Of a stretch of DNA of 36,868 nucleotides, positions 16,113 to 24,150 are shown one piece after another; position 1 is the first letter of the stretch; every line of letters starts with the position of its first letter. The DNA lies in assembly GCF_001431625.1 (NCBI RefSeq), contig NZ_LLXT01000113.1:1-36868 (forward strand), written 5' to 3'. A program made the translations under genes and the position numbers. Source of the stretch: Stenotrophomonas geniculata ATCC 19374 = JCM 13324 (GTDB lineage: Bacteria > Pseudomonadota > Gammaproteobacteria > Xanthomonadales > Xanthomonadaceae). The notes below the pieces were generated by a model, which made no database searches, was not told the origin of the DNA, and saw only the letters and a program-made list of their open reading frames with translations.

Positions 16113-16523
16113 ATGCACACCACGACCGCTCCTGTTTCGCCGCTGGCGCCGTATGGCGCCACCCTGCTGCGCCTGGCCCTGGGCGTGCTGTTCCTGGCCC
16201 ATGCGCTGACCAAGCTGCTGGTATTCACCCCGGCCGGCACGGCGGCGTACTTCGAGTCGCTGGGCCTGCCCGGCGTGCTCGGCTACCTCACCATCGGCGT
16301 CGAGCTGGTGATCACTGTCGCGCTGCTGCTGGGCGTCTATGCGCGCTGGGTGGGCCTGGTCGGCGTACCGCTGCTGCTGGGCACCATCGTCACCGTGCAC
16401 GGCGCCAACGGCTTCGGTTTCGCCAATGCCGGCGGCGGCTGGGAATACCCGGCGTTCTGGGCACTGGCGCTGGTGGTGCTGTTCCTGGTCGGCGATGGCA
16501 AGTGGACCCTGCGTTCGCGCTGA
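16113..16523 (+). CDS. DoxX-family membrane protein
   Basis: This 136-residue protein has four hydrophobic spans and the DoxX start LLRLALGVLFLAHALTKLL. GFGFANAGGGWEYPAFWALA is the conserved C-terminal half of the family. DoxX relatives are linked to quinone or thiosulfate redox chemistry and oxidative-stress responses, but most have no proven activity. It is 31 bases upstream of the dioxygenase and probably co-transcribed, under the divergent LysR regulator. The DoxX/LysR/DODA combination suggests handling of catechol- or quinone-like compounds. Confidence 0.88.
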   Translation: MHTTTAPVSPLAPYGATLLRLALGVLFLAHALTKLLVFTPAGTAAYFESLGLPGVLGYLTIGVELVITVALLLGVYARWVGLVGVPLLLGTIVTVHGANGFGFANAGGGWEYPAFWALALVVLFLVGDGKWTLRSR

Positions 16524-16554
16524 TCGCCGCCTGATCCTGCAACTGGAGCATTCC

Positions 16555-17343
16555 ATGTCCCGCCTGCCTTCGCTGTACATCTCCCATGGTTCGCCGATGA
16601 CTGCCCTGCATCCGGGCCAGGTCGGTATGCGCCTGGCCGAGCTGGCGCGCGACCTGCCCACGCCGCGTGCCATCGTGATGGCCTCGGCGCACTGGCTGGG
16701 CCGGCAGCCGCTGGTCGGCGCGCATCCGCAGCCGCCCACCATCCACGACTTCGGTGGCTTCCCGCGCGCGCTGTTCGAACTGCAGTACCCGGTGCCGGGT
16801 GATCCGGCGCTGGCCGAAGAAGTGGCCGGCCGCATCGCCGCTGCCGGCCTGCCGGTGGCACTCGACCCGCAGCGTGGCCTGGACCACGGTGCGTGGGTGC
16901 CGCTGCGGCTGCTGCGCCCGCAGGCCGACATCCCGGTGGTACCGCTGTCAATCCAGCCGCTGCTGGGTCCCGAGCACCAGTTCGCGCTGGGCCGCGCGCT
17001 GGCGCCGCTGCGCGAGCAGGGCGTGCTGCTGGTCGGCTCGGGCAGCATCACCCACAACCTGCACGACTGGGGCGACTACCAGGACGGCAAGGAAGCGCCT
17101 TACGTGCGCCCCTTCGTCGAGTGGGTGGAGCAGCGCCTGGCCGCCGATGACCGCCAGGCCCTGCTCGATTACCGCCGGCAGGCGCCGTTCGCCGAACGTG
17201 CGCACCCGACCGACGAGCACCTGCTGCCGCTGTTCTTTGCGATGGGCGCGGCCGGCGAGGGTGGTTTCGGTGCACGCCGCATCGACGCCGGCATCGATGC
17301 CGGCTTCCTCGCCATGGATCTGTACCGCTTCGACGGGGCATGA
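16555..17343 (+). CDS. 4,5-DOPA extradiol dioxygenase-like protein (LigB superfamily)
   Basis: This 262-residue protein is the size of YgiD and plant DODA. ATG 16555 follows CTGGAGC and gives the family start MSRLPSLYISHGSPM. Candidate metal and active-site histidines are H11 (SHGSP), H46 (SAHWLG), H111 (GLDHGAWVPL) and H167 (GSGSITHNLHDW). Members open the ring of catechols such as L-DOPA using non-haem iron or bind zinc. The true substrate in bacteria is often unknown. Genomic partners (DoxX, LysR) support a role with phenolic or quinone compounds. Confidence 0.88.
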   Translation: MSRLPSLYISHGSPMTALHPGQVGMRLAELARDLPTPRAIVMASAHWLGRQPLVGAHPQPPTIHDFGGFPRALFELQYPVPGDPALAEEVAGRIAAAGLPVALDPQRGLDHGAWVPLRLLRPQADIPVVPLSIQPLLGPEHQFALGRALAPLREQGVLLVGSGSITHNLHDWGDYQDGKEAPYVRPFVEWVEQRLAADDRQALLDYRRQAPFAERAHPTDEHLLPLFFAMGAAGEGGFGARRIDAGIDAGFLAMDLYRFDGA

Positions 17344-17460
17344 GCCGGGGCTGACGCGCGGCGGCCCCGGCCATCGCGGTCGTGGCCGCATGTGGTAGTT
17401 TTTTCCGGGTTTCCGGCGCTGGCCTTCGAGCCTCCCCGCGCGCCGCTTCCTGGAAGAAGC

Positions 17461-19110
17461 ATGCATACCATTGAAGTCGTCCTGGCGATGCTGGTGGCCG
17501 TTGTCGCCAGCGGCTACCTGGTTCGCGTCCTCCCGTTCTCGTTGCCGCTGCCGCTGGTGCAGATCGGCCTGGGCGCGGTGATCGCCGGGGTGTTCAACCG
17601 CGGCCACGCGCTGGAGCCGGAAGTGTTCTTCCTGCTGTTCCTGCCGCCGCTGCTGTTCCTGGATGGCTGGCGCATTCCCAAGCAGGGCCTGTTCCGCGAC
17701 AAGGGCGCGATCCTCGAGCTGGCGTTCGGCCTGGTGGTGTTCACCGTCATCGGCGCCGGCTTCCTGATCCACTGGCTGATTCCGGTGATGCCGCTGGCGG
17801 TGTGCTTCGCGCTGGCGGCGATCGTGTCGCCGACCGATCCTGTGGCAGTGGGTGCGATCGCCTCCAAGGCGCCGATTCCCAAGCGCCTGATGCACATCCT
17901 GGAAGGCGAGTCGCTGCTCAACGATGCATCGGGCCTGGTCTGCTTCCGGTTCGCGGTGGCTGCGGTGATGACCGGCACGTTCTCGCTGGCCACGGCCTCG
18001 CTGACCTTCGTGTGGGTGGCCGTGGCCGGCCTTGCGGTGGGCGTGGCGGTCACCCTTGGTGTGTCGACCTTCCAGCGCTGGCTGTGGCGCCGCTTCGGCG
18101 AAGAGCCGGGCGCGGCGATGCTGGTCAACCTGCTCATTCCGTTCGCGGCCTACCTGCTGGCCGAAGAGATCCACGCCTCCGGCATCCTCGCCGCGGTCGC
18201 CGCAGGTATCGCGATGAGCTATGTCGAGCTGACCGGCCGCGTCTCCGGCAGCATGCGCGTGCAGCGTGCCGGGGTCTGGAACATGCTGCAGTTCAGCTTC
18301 AACGGCATCATGTTCGTGCTGCTGGGCGAGCAGCTGCCAGGCATCGTCGAACGCGCCACCACCACCATGAACGAGACCGGCCACCAGAGTGCGTGGTGGC
18401 TGCTGGTGTATGTGGTGGTGATCAATCTGGCGCTGGTCGTGCTGCGCCTGTTGTGGGTGTGGCTGTCGCTGCGCTGGAACCTGCTGCGCGCGCGCCGTCG
18501 CGGCCTGGAGCGGGGCGAGGCACCGAACTGGCGCATCGTGGTGGCGACCTCGGTGGCCGGTGTGCGCGGTGCGATCACCCTGGCCGGCGTGTTGACCCTG
18601 CCGCTGTTCCTGCCTGATGGCAGTGCGTTCCCGGCACGTGACCTGGTGATCTTCCTGGCCGCCTCGGTGATCCTGTTCTCGCTGCTCGGCGCCAGCATCG
18701 CGCTGCCGCAGCTGCTGAAGGGCCTGCAGCTGCCGGCCGATTCGGGTGAACGCAAGGAAGAGGACCTGGCGCGCCGGCTGTCGTCGAAGGCGGCGCTGGC
18801 CGGGGTCGAGCGCATGCGCCAGCAGCTGGTGATGAACCAGAACACCGAGAACGTGCAGCTGTACAACGACGCCGCGTCGCGGGTGAGTCTGCTGTACCAG
18901 CGCCACCTGGAGCGCGACAGCGAGGGGCCCGACGTGGACCCGGAGAAGGTGCGACGCATGGAAATGGGCTACCGCCAGCTGCGCAGCGCCGGCCTCAATG
19001 CCGAGCGCGAGGAGCTGTTCCGGTTGACCCGGCGCGGGGTGATCTCCGATGAGATCTCGCGGCGCCTGATCCGCAACCTGGACCTGCTGGAGTCGCGCAA
19101 GCGCGAATGA
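17461..19110 (+). CDS. CPA1-type Na+/H+ antiporter
   Basis: A 549-residue protein with about twelve membrane spans up to residue 420 and a cytoplasmic tail of about 130 residues. ATG 17461 follows a GGAAGAA site. CPA1 signatures are present: VSPTDPVAV with D126, ESLLNDASGLV with N154-D155 of the ND motif, and GVRGAITLAGVL. The protein should exchange Na+ (or K+) for H+ across the inner membrane for pH and salt homeostasis. The tail is rich in charged residues and Arg/Glu helices and may sense pH. It is longer than the minimal NhaP unit, like YjcE-type members. A GC-rich hairpin lies at 17344-17371 before the gene, and a run of six T at about 17399 is nearby. Confidence 0.9.
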   Translation: MHTIEVVLAMLVAVVASGYLVRVLPFSLPLPLVQIGLGAVIAGVFNRGHALEPEVFFLLFLPPLLFLDGWRIPKQGLFRDKGAILELAFGLVVFTVIGAGFLIHWLIPVMPLAVCFALAAIVSPTDPVAVGAIASKAPIPKRLMHILEGESLLNDASGLVCFRFAVAAVMTGTFSLATASLTFVWVAVAGLAVGVAVTLGVSTFQRWLWRRFGEEPGAAMLVNLLIPFAAYLLAEEIHASGILAAVAAGIAMSYVELTGRVSGSMRVQRAGVWNMLQFSFNGIMFVLLGEQLPGIVERATTTMNETGHQSAWWLLVYVVVINLALVVLRLLWVWLSLRWNLLRARRRGLERGEAPNWRIVVATSVAGVRGAITLAGVLTLPLFLPDGSAFPARDLVIFLAASVILFSLLGASIALPQLLKGLQLPADSGERKEEDLARRLSSKAALAGVERMRQQLVMNQNTENVQLYNDAASRVSLLYQRHLERDSEGPDVDPEKVRRMEMGYRQLRSAGLNAEREELFRLTRRGVISDEISRRLIRNLDLLESRKRE

Positions 19111-19156
19111 TGCCTGGGACCGGGCGTTGCTGACGCTGACGCGGATTCCGCCCTGG

Positions 19157-19248
19157 CATGTAGAGCCGAGCCCATGCTCGGCTACGCTTGCTTCAGGCGT
19201 CATGAACCCGGAACGAAAAGCAGCCGAGCACAGGCTCGGCTCTACATG
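19157..19248. repeat. Inverted SMAG dimer
   Basis: GTAG plus AGCCGAGC/GCTCGGCT (19160-19183) faces AGCCGAGC/GCTCGGCT plus CTAC (19222-19245). The outer 16 bases, 19157-19172 and 19233-19248, are exact reverse complements, so the whole 92-base unit can fold as one long stem. It lies between two converging genes. Confidence 0.85.
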
Positions 19249-19258
19249 CCGGTGCCGG

Positions 19259-19507
19259 TTATTCCGGTTTCTGGTCCAGGAAATACGCCTCGACCTTGCC
19301 CTTGACCTTGATGGTCATCGGGTTGCCGCGGCGGTCGCGGGCCTTGCCGGCCTGCACGCGGATCCAGCCTTCGCTGACCGAGTATTCCTCGACGTTGTCG
19401 CGCTCGACGTCGTTGAAACGCACGCCGACGCCGCGCTCCAGCGCCTGCGCATCATGGAAGGGGCTGGCCGGGTTGATCGCCAGGTGGTCGGGAGGGGTAT
19501 CGCTCAT
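19259..19507 (-). CDS. DUF3297-family small protein
   Basis: An 82-residue hydrophilic protein that matches the DUF3297 family by eye: DHLAINPASPFHD at the N-terminus, VGVRFNDVERDNVEEYSVSE in the middle and GKARDRRGNPMTIKVKGKVE near the end. No signal peptide or membrane span is present. The family has no known function; the basic GKARDRRGNPM stretch could bind nucleic acid or phosphate, which is only a guess. It is divergent from the DUF6630-like gene, with a 90-base gap. Confidence 0.85.
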   Translation of the reverse strand: MSDTPPDHLAINPASPFHDAQALERGVGVRFNDVERDNVEEYSVSEGWIRVQAGKARDRRGNPMTIKVKGKVEAYFLDQKPE

Positions 19508-19540
19508 CGCTTCATTCACAGTGACGGCCACCAAGGCCGG

Positions 19541-19569
19541 CTTCAGCGGCACAGGATAAACCGTAGAAT
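19541..19569 (+). promoter_or_regulatory. Candidate promoter for the DUF6630-like gene
   Basis: TAGAAT at 19564-19569 is a good -10 hexamer 28 bases before the ATG. CTTCAG at 19541-19546 is a weak -35 at 17-base spacing. A similar -10 followed by GC-rich DNA is seen before the rsmC-like gene. Confidence 0.35.
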
Positions 19570-19597
19570 GCCGGCCTGCCCCAGAGGAAGTTCCGCC

Positions 19598-20140
19598 ATG
19601 CCCGACAACAGCGACTATTTCGACTTCGAGGAAGACATCCACGACTTCGACGAAGACGGCTTCGAGGCCCGCGTCTGGAACCTGCTGGTGCTGATCAACC
19701 CGGGCGACGAAGAGCTGGCCCTGCAGCAGTTCAACCGCTGGCGCGAGCACCTGGCCGAGGACGGGCAGCCGCTGGAGACAGACAGTGACTGGCTGCCGGC
19801 CCTGTTCACGGCCATTGCCTGGCAGTCCGGTTTCGAGGTGGAACGTGATGATCTGGATTCGCTGCAGTCGGCGGTGAACGAGCTGTCGGCGCGCTTCAAC
19901 CTGCAGCTGGACTGGGGTGGCGACCTGGACGACGAGGATTTCGCCGAAGACCTGGACGGCGTGCAGCTGATGTCCACCGCCTTCGACCGCCTGCGCGAGC
20001 ACAACTACACGCTGTGGAGCGTGGATGCCGGCAGCGACGGTTTCACCGGCGTGATGGCATTGACCCGCGACGACGACGCGATGCTGGCGCTGTGCTCGCT
20101 GCTGAACGTGGAAATCCGCCTGGGCAGCGACCCGTTCTGA
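19598..20140 (+). CDS. Acidic DUF6630-like protein
   Basis: A 180-residue, strongly acidic cytoplasmic protein whose start is fixed by AGAGGAAG seven bases upstream. The N-terminus is almost all Asp/Glu/Phe (YFDFEEDIHDFDEDGFE). A helical part with WNLLVLINPGDEELALQQF and an alpha/beta C-terminal part (TLWSVDAGSDGFTGVMALT and DDDAMLALCSLLNVEIRLG) follow. I believe this is the DUF6630 family, common in Xanthomonadaceae, but I cannot confirm it. No catalytic motif is visible. The composition suggests binding to a basic partner. Confidence 0.75.
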   Translation: MPDNSDYFDFEEDIHDFDEDGFEARVWNLLVLINPGDEELALQQFNRWREHLAEDGQPLETDSDWLPALFTAIAWQSGFEVERDDLDSLQSAVNELSARFNLQLDWGGDLDDEDFAEDLDGVQLMSTAFDRLREHNYTLWSVDAGSDGFTGVMALTRDDDAMLALCSLLNVEIRLGSDPF

Positions 20141-20154
20141 TCGATGATCCGACC

Positions 20155-20218
20155 CGCCGGGCATGGCCCGGCGCTACCTGTTCCGCCAGCCCGTGGTAGC
20201 GCCGGGCCATGCCCGGCG
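20155..20218. repeat. Inverted SMAG-like dimer
   Basis: CGCCGGGC/GCCCGGCG (20155-20173) ends in CTAC, and the partner starts with GTAG (20196-20199) followed by CGCCGGGC/GCCCGGCG (20200-20218). The two units are head to head and fill the gap between converging genes. Confidence 0.8.
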
Positions 20219-20231
20219 AGCACACCACGCA

Positions 20232-20507
20232 CTACGGCCGGTACTGCGCCCTGGCGTTGGCAATCACCGCTTTGACCAGGTCGCGGTCAGCGTGCCGGGA
20301 AATCGCCCGCGCACCGAGCGCGATGGCCTGCGCGCGCAGCTCGGAAGTGACATCGTAGTGCGCACCGCTGGCCTTGTTCTGGAAGGCCAGCGGTGGAATG
20401 CCGAGCTGCGCCGCCATCGCGTGCAGCTCGGCCAGGGTGTCGGCCATCAGGTGCGCCCAGCGCTGTCCGCGCCAGGGATGCACCGCGTCATCGACGTAGA
20501 CCGTCAC
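20232..20507 (-). CDS. DUF4031-family small protein
   Basis: A 91-residue protein with the DUF4031 pattern: TVYVDDAVHPWRGQRWAHL at the start, a helix ADTLAELHAMAAQLG, HYDVTSELRAQAIALGA, and a C-terminal RHADRDLVKAVIANAR. The start is a GTG 13 bases after the upstream gene's stop, so the two are co-transcribed. Family members are small proteins of unknown function whose conserved D, W, H and Y residues suggest an enzyme-like pocket. No strong ribosome site is seen, consistent with translational coupling. Confidence 0.82.
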   Translation of the reverse strand: MTVYVDDAVHPWRGQRWAHLMADTLAELHAMAAQLGIPPLAFQNKASGAHYDVTSELRAQAIALGARAISRHADRDLVKAVIANARAQYRP

Positions 20508-20520
20508 CGCCGCGGCCGGT

Positions 20521-21009
20521 TCAGGCCTGCGGCTTGCTGTCGCTGTCAGCGGCCGGAGTGGCCTCGGCAGCAGCTTCAACCACTTCGCCTTCGGCGGCCT
20601 CAGCGGCTTCTTCGCCTTCTTCGGCTTCCACGGTCTCGAACTCGGCGACCAGCTTGTCCAGGTACTCGTCAGCGGTCTGCTCGGATTCGGCTGCCAGGGT
20701 GTCCAGCAGCTTCTGCAGCAGCTCGGAGTACTCCAGGTTGACCTTGCGGCCTTCCTTTTCCTGCACGTTGGACAGGTGCTTGAGCATGGCCAGCATCGGC
20801 ACCGGGTTTTCGGCGTTGCCCATGGTCTGGCCACCGATGGCCAGCAGCCACTCACGGCCCTGCAGGCCGATGGCCGCGACCACCTGGCCGTCTTCGTTGG
20901 TCAGCACGGCATGGTTCTGCACCTGCTGCTGGGCGTTCAGGCGGAGGAACGGACGCTTGGCCTGCTGCTTCTTGCGCTTGTCGCGCTTGGCCTTGGAGTT
21001 CTGGGACAT
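20521..21009 (-). CDS. Charge-polarised protein (basic head, acidic tail), family not recognised
   Basis: A 162-residue protein with three clear regions. Residues 1-24 are very basic (KAKRDKRKKQQAKR). Residues 25-110 form a folded core (VLTNEDGQVVAAIGLQGREW, LKHLSNVQEKEGRKV, LLQKLLDTLAAES). Residues from about 125 on are an Ala/Glu-rich acidic tail (EAEEGEEAAEAAEGE). The polarity suggests binding to nucleic acid or ribosomes, but no known domain is apparent. It sits 97 bases after motB on the same strand, separated by a strong palindrome, and 13 bases before the DUF4031 gene. Confidence 0.78.
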   Translation of the reverse strand: MSQNSKAKRDKRKKQQAKRPFLRLNAQQQVQNHAVLTNEDGQVVAAIGLQGREWLLAIGGQTMGNAENPVPMLAMLKHLSNVQEKEGRKVNLEYSELLQKLLDTLAAESEQTADEYLDKLVAEFETVEAEEGEEAAEAAEGEVVEAAAEATPAADSDSKPQA

Positions 21010-21064
21010 GGGGTGGGGTCACCTGGAAACGGAAAGACCGCCATTGTAGCGGCCGCACGCAGGT

Positions 21065-21103
21065 GGGGTCAGATCCCTTTCCAGGGGAAAGGGATCTGAC
21101 CCC
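21065..21103. repeat. GGGGTCAGA palindrome, copy 1 (18-bp perfect stem)
   Basis: Arms 21065-21082 (starts GGGGTCAGATCCC) and 21086-21103 are perfect complements around a 3-base loop AGG. It lies just past the motB stop (minus strand) and may end that transcript. Related copies are at 24316-24348 and 36621-36659. Confidence 0.8.
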
Positions 21104-21106
21104 GGT

Positions 21107-22045
21107 TCAGTTCGCCTCACCCTGCGCGGCCTGCACGTCCGGGTCGGCGGTCGGCGCCGACAGCCCCACCTGTGGCCCGGCACCGGCCAGGGCGGCCGCT
21201 TCGGCGGCCTGGGTCATCACCACGATGCTGATGCGGCGGTTGATCGGGTTCTGCGGGTCGACCTTGTCGAACAGCACTGACGAAGACAGGCCGACCACGC
21301 GGGTGATCTTGCTGTCGTCCAGGCCACCATCGATCAGCGCGCGGCGTGCGGCATTTGCACGGTCGGCGCTCAGTTCCCAGTTGCCATAGCCGCGAGCGGC
21401 GGAATAGGCGGTGATGTCGGTGTGACCGGTCAGGCTGATCCGGTTCGGCACATGGTTCAGGTACTCGGCCAGCTCGTGCAGGATCTGCTGCGTGTACGGC
21501 TTCAGCGTGGCGCTGCCAAGGTCGAACATCGGCCGGTTCTGCTTGTCCACGATCTGGATGCGCAGGCCCTCCGGGGTCAGGTCCAGCAGCAGCTGGTCCT
21601 TGAACGGTTCCAGCGCCTGGCTCCTGCTGATCGCTTCCTGCAGCTCCTTCATCAGCTGTTCCAGCTGCTGCTTGTCGCGCTGCTGCTGGTCCACCGGCTG
21701 CGGTACTGCTTCCTTCTGGTTCTGGAAGGGATCGTTGCTGTTGCCACGCGAAACGTCGGTGGCACCGCCCAGCTTGATCATCGAGGTGCTGGCGCCGCCC
21801 GGGCCGGCCATGCCGGGTGCCGGCGTGGCGTTCTGCCCGCTCAGCGGGCTGGGGTTGCGGAAGTACTCGGAAATGGCAGCACGGTCGTTCTTGTTGGTGG
21901 TGGCCATCAGCCACAGCACCAGGAAGAACGCCATCATCGCGGTCACGAAGTCGGCATAGGCCACCTTCCACGAACCGCCATGATGGGCGGCGTGGCCGGC
22001 CTTCTTGACCCGGCGGACGATGACGGTGGGCTTGGTCTCGGCCAT
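21107..22045 (-). CDS. motB: Flagellar motor stator protein MotB
   Basis: This 312-residue stator subunit anchors the MotA/MotB proton channel to peptidoglycan. The N-terminus is basic (VIVRRVKKAGHAAHHGGSWK), followed by the single span with the essential proton-carrying Asp at position 32 (AYADFVTAMMAFFLVLWLM). A plug and linker region with Gln-rich coiled coil (QQQRDKQQLEQLMKELQE) leads to the OmpA/MotB domain (about 170-280; ISLTGHTDITAYSA, ELSADRANAARR, NRRISIVVM). An Ala/Pro-rich tail of about 30 residues extends beyond the usual end. It starts three bases after the motA stop. Confidence 0.95.
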   Translation of the reverse strand: MAETKPTVIVRRVKKAGHAAHHGGSWKVAYADFVTAMMAFFLVLWLMATTNKNDRAAISEYFRNPSPLSGQNATPAPGMAGPGGASTSMIKLGGATDVSRGNSNDPFQNQKEAVPQPVDQQQRDKQQLEQLMKELQEAISRSQALEPFKDQLLLDLTPEGLRIQIVDKQNRPMFDLGSATLKPYTQQILHELAEYLNHVPNRISLTGHTDITAYSAARGYGNWELSADRANAARRALIDGGLDDSKITRVVGLSSSVLFDKVDPQNPINRRISIVVMTQAAEAAALAGAGPQVGLSAPTADPDVQAAQGEAN

Positions 22046-22048
22046 GGC

Positions 22049-22903
22049 TTACTTGACCGTCTTCAGGTGCTGCTCGAAATCGGAGAAGGCCGGGCGCACG
22101 TTCGACGGCAGCGTCTTGCGGGCGAACTCCAGTGCGATCTTCGGGTTGTAGCCGCGCAGGCAGGCCAGCAGGGCGGTCTTCACCGATTCGTAGATGCGGC
22201 TGTCCTGCTCGGCGCGGGCCTCCATCGCGGCCGCCATCGGGCCGACGAAACCGTAGCCCAGCAGGATGCCGAGGAAGGTGCCGACCAGCGCACCGGCGAC
22301 GTGGCCACCGACCTCGACGATGTCGCCACCAATCGAGCCCATGGTGATGACGATGCCCAGCACCGCCGCCACGATGCCGAAACCGGGCAATCCGTCGGCG
22401 ACCTTGGTCAGCACCTGCGACGGCGCCATGGCCTCGGCATGGTGCTTTTCCAGCTCCAGTTCCAGCAGCGGCTCCAGCTCGTGCGGCTCGATGTTGCTGC
22501 CGATCATCAGGCGCAGGCAGTCGGTGATGAAGTCGATCAGGTGGTGGTCGGCCTGTACCTTGGGGTAGTTGCCGAACAGCGCGCTCTCGGCCGGCCGCTC
22601 GACATGGTCTTCCAGGGCCATGAAGCCTTCGCGGCGGGCCTTGTTGAGCAGCTCATAGAGCAGGCTGAGGACGTCGATGTAGTCCTGCTGCTTGTAGCGC
22701 GGGCCCTTGAACACGCCGACCATGGCCTGCAGGGTCTGCTTGACCGTCTTGGCCGGGGTGCCGACCAGGAAGGCGCCGAGCGCGGCGCCGCCGATGATGA
22801 CCAGCTCGTAGGGCTGCCAGAGGGCACCCAGGCGGCCGTGGGCACCGAGATAGCCCCCGATCACGCTGATGATGACGACCAGGAATCCAACGATGATGAG
22901 CAT
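22049..22903 (-). CDS. motA: Flagellar motor stator protein MotA
   Basis: A 284-residue membrane protein, the size of E. coli MotA. ATG 22903 gives the family start MLIIVGFLVVIISVIGGYLG; an upstream in-frame TTG adds only RRP and is not preferred. Four spans are present, with the cytoplasmic loop between spans 2 and 3 carrying the charged residues that touch FliG (NKARREGFMALEDHVE). The conserved prolines sit in LPGFGIVAAVLGIV and the last span. No good Shine-Dalgarno is visible. A GCCGACAA element resembling a sigma-28 -10 is 30 bases upstream. Confidence 0.95.
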   Translation of the reverse strand: MLIIVGFLVVIISVIGGYLGAHGRLGALWQPYELVIIGGAALGAFLVGTPAKTVKQTLQAMVGVFKGPRYKQQDYIDVLSLLYELLNKARREGFMALEDHVERPAESALFGNYPKVQADHHLIDFITDCLRLMIGSNIEPHELEPLLELELEKHHAEAMAPSQVLTKVADGLPGFGIVAAVLGIVITMGSIGGDIVEVGGHVAGALVGTFLGILLGYGFVGPMAAAMEARAEQDSRIYESVKTALLACLRGYNPKIALEFARKTLPSNVRPAFSDFEQHLKTVK

Positions 22904-22932
22904 GGGGCGACGCAAGGAGAGGGGATATCTCC

Positions 22933-22940
22933 TTGTCGGC
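22933..22940 (-). promoter_or_regulatory. Possible sigma-28-like -10 element before motA
   Basis: GCCGACAA on the minus strand differs by one base from the flagellar sigma-28 -10 consensus GCCGATAA. No TAAA -35 is present at 15 bases, so the site is weak. Confidence 0.3.
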
Positions 22941-22994
22941 CCGTCGCCCGGTTTTCTGAAGAGGGAATTCTGTGAAACCGGTCAGCGGAATGTT

Positions 22995-23462
22995 TCAGCC
23001 CGCCACGCCGCTTTCTGCGCCGCCACGCTGCAACGGATCGGGCCAGGGCTCGCCATTGCCGGTGAACGAAAGTGAGACGGAGTTCAGGCAGTGGCGCTCG
23101 TAGGTGGGCGGCGGACCGTCCGGGAACACGTGGCCCAGATGGCTGCCGCAGCGCGCGCAGGTGATCTCGGTGCGCACCATGCCGTGGCTGGTATCGCGGA
23201 TCTCGCGCACGTGCGCCGGGTCGAACGGGGCAAAGAAGCTGGGCCAGCCGGTGCCGGAATCGAACTTGGTGCTGGAGCGGAACAGCGGCAGTGCGCACAG
23301 ACGGCAGCAGTAGACGCCCTCGCGCTTGTTGTCGAGGAATACGCCGCAGAACGGCGCCTCGGTGCCGTGCTGCAGCAGTACGCGGCGTTCTTCGCCGCTG
23401 AGGCCGGCGACCAGCGCCTCGGTCTGGGTGGCGGTGGGGGGCGTCAGGTCGAAGGCGGTCAT
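22995..23462 (-). CDS. msrB: Peptide-methionine (R)-S-oxide reductase MsrB
   Basis: This 155-residue enzyme repairs the R form of methionine sulfoxide in proteins using thioredoxin-type electrons. It carries the structural zinc cysteines C53-R-L-C56 and C102-A-R-C105, the SGTGWPSF motif at about 69-76, [12 protein letters not shown] at 106-117, and the catalytic Cys125 in RHCLNS. Cys52, next to the first zinc ligand, is extra. There is no signal peptide, so it acts in the cytoplasm. It lies upstream of motA on the same strand, with a 91-base gap that holds the motA promoter region. Confidence 0.95.
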   Translation of the reverse strand: MTAFDLTPPTATQTEALVAGLSGEERRVLLQHGTEAPFCGVFLDNKREGVYCCRLCALPLFRSSTKFDSGTGWPSFFAPFDPAHVREIRDTSHGMVRTEITCARCGSHLGHVFPDGPPPTYERHCLNSVSLSFTGNGEPWPDPLQRGGAESGVAG

Positions 23463-23602
23463 GGCGGCGCTCCGTGGGGTCGATGGCCTGGGGATGCCGG
23501 AAAACGTGGGGGTGCCGGCGCGCGCTTGCAAGTGTGATGGCCGTTCATGGGCGGCACACAGGTGCAGGCGCAAGGTGAATGCGATCCACGCCGGAGCGTG
23601 AC

Positions 23603-23980
23603 ATGAAACCGAGCCTTCCCCTGCTGTTGATGGGCCTGCTGCCCCTGGTTGCGCAGGCCCAGGTACCGACGTCGTCGAGCCCGACCGCCACCCGCAGTGC
23701 CACCACCGTGGCACCGCAACCGGTGGCACCTCCGCCACAGGCTGCCCGCCCGCAGCCGCAGGTGCTGCCGTCGCCGCAGCCGGCACAGCCGATCAAGTCC
23801 ACCGGCCCCGCCCGGATCGCGCCGGCGCCGGTACCGAAGCCGGCCGACAAGGTCTATGACCGCAATGGCCGCATCGTGCCTGGCGTGCGCCCGGCCGGCC
23901 CGAACCGCGTGTTCGACTCGCGTACAGGCCGTTATTACGACAGCGTGCCTGCCGGTGATGGCCAGCAGATCAGGCGCTGA
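23603..23980 (+). CDS. Secreted Pro/Gln-rich small protein
   Basis: A 125-residue protein with a signal peptide ([20 protein letters not shown]) and GGAG seven bases before the ATG. Residues 21-85 are low-complexity Pro, Ala, Gln and Ser ([18 protein letters not shown]). The last 45 residues look folded and conserved: [20 protein letters not shown] and [17 protein letters not shown] proline-rich spacer plus a short C-terminal module suggests an envelope protein that spans the periplasm or wall layer. I do not recognise the family. Confidence 0.75.
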   Translation: MKPSLPLLLMGLLPLVAQAQVPTSSSPTATRSATTVAPQPVAPPPQAARPQPQVLPSPQPAQPIKSTGPARIAPAPVPKPADKVYDRNGRIVPGVRPAGPNRVFDSRTGRYYDSVPAGDGQQIRR

Positions 23981-24150
23981 CCTATGGGCCAAGCAAGGTT
24001 GGCAGCTCCTGCGCGTCGTGCGGGCTGAACGCACGAAAACAGCCTCTTGGCGATCACTGCTTTTTCGCCTGCGATTAACCGTTCCGGGACCACCGTGGCC
24101 CTGCGCTGGCATTCCGCCGCCGCATGTCCTTCGTCCACTGGATCGCGATC

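Noticed and set aside
16948..19203. Long minus-strand open frame across the antiporter and dioxygenase
   Set aside because: It crosses two clear plus-strand genes and a repeat, and its translation is low-complexity His/Gln/Arg.
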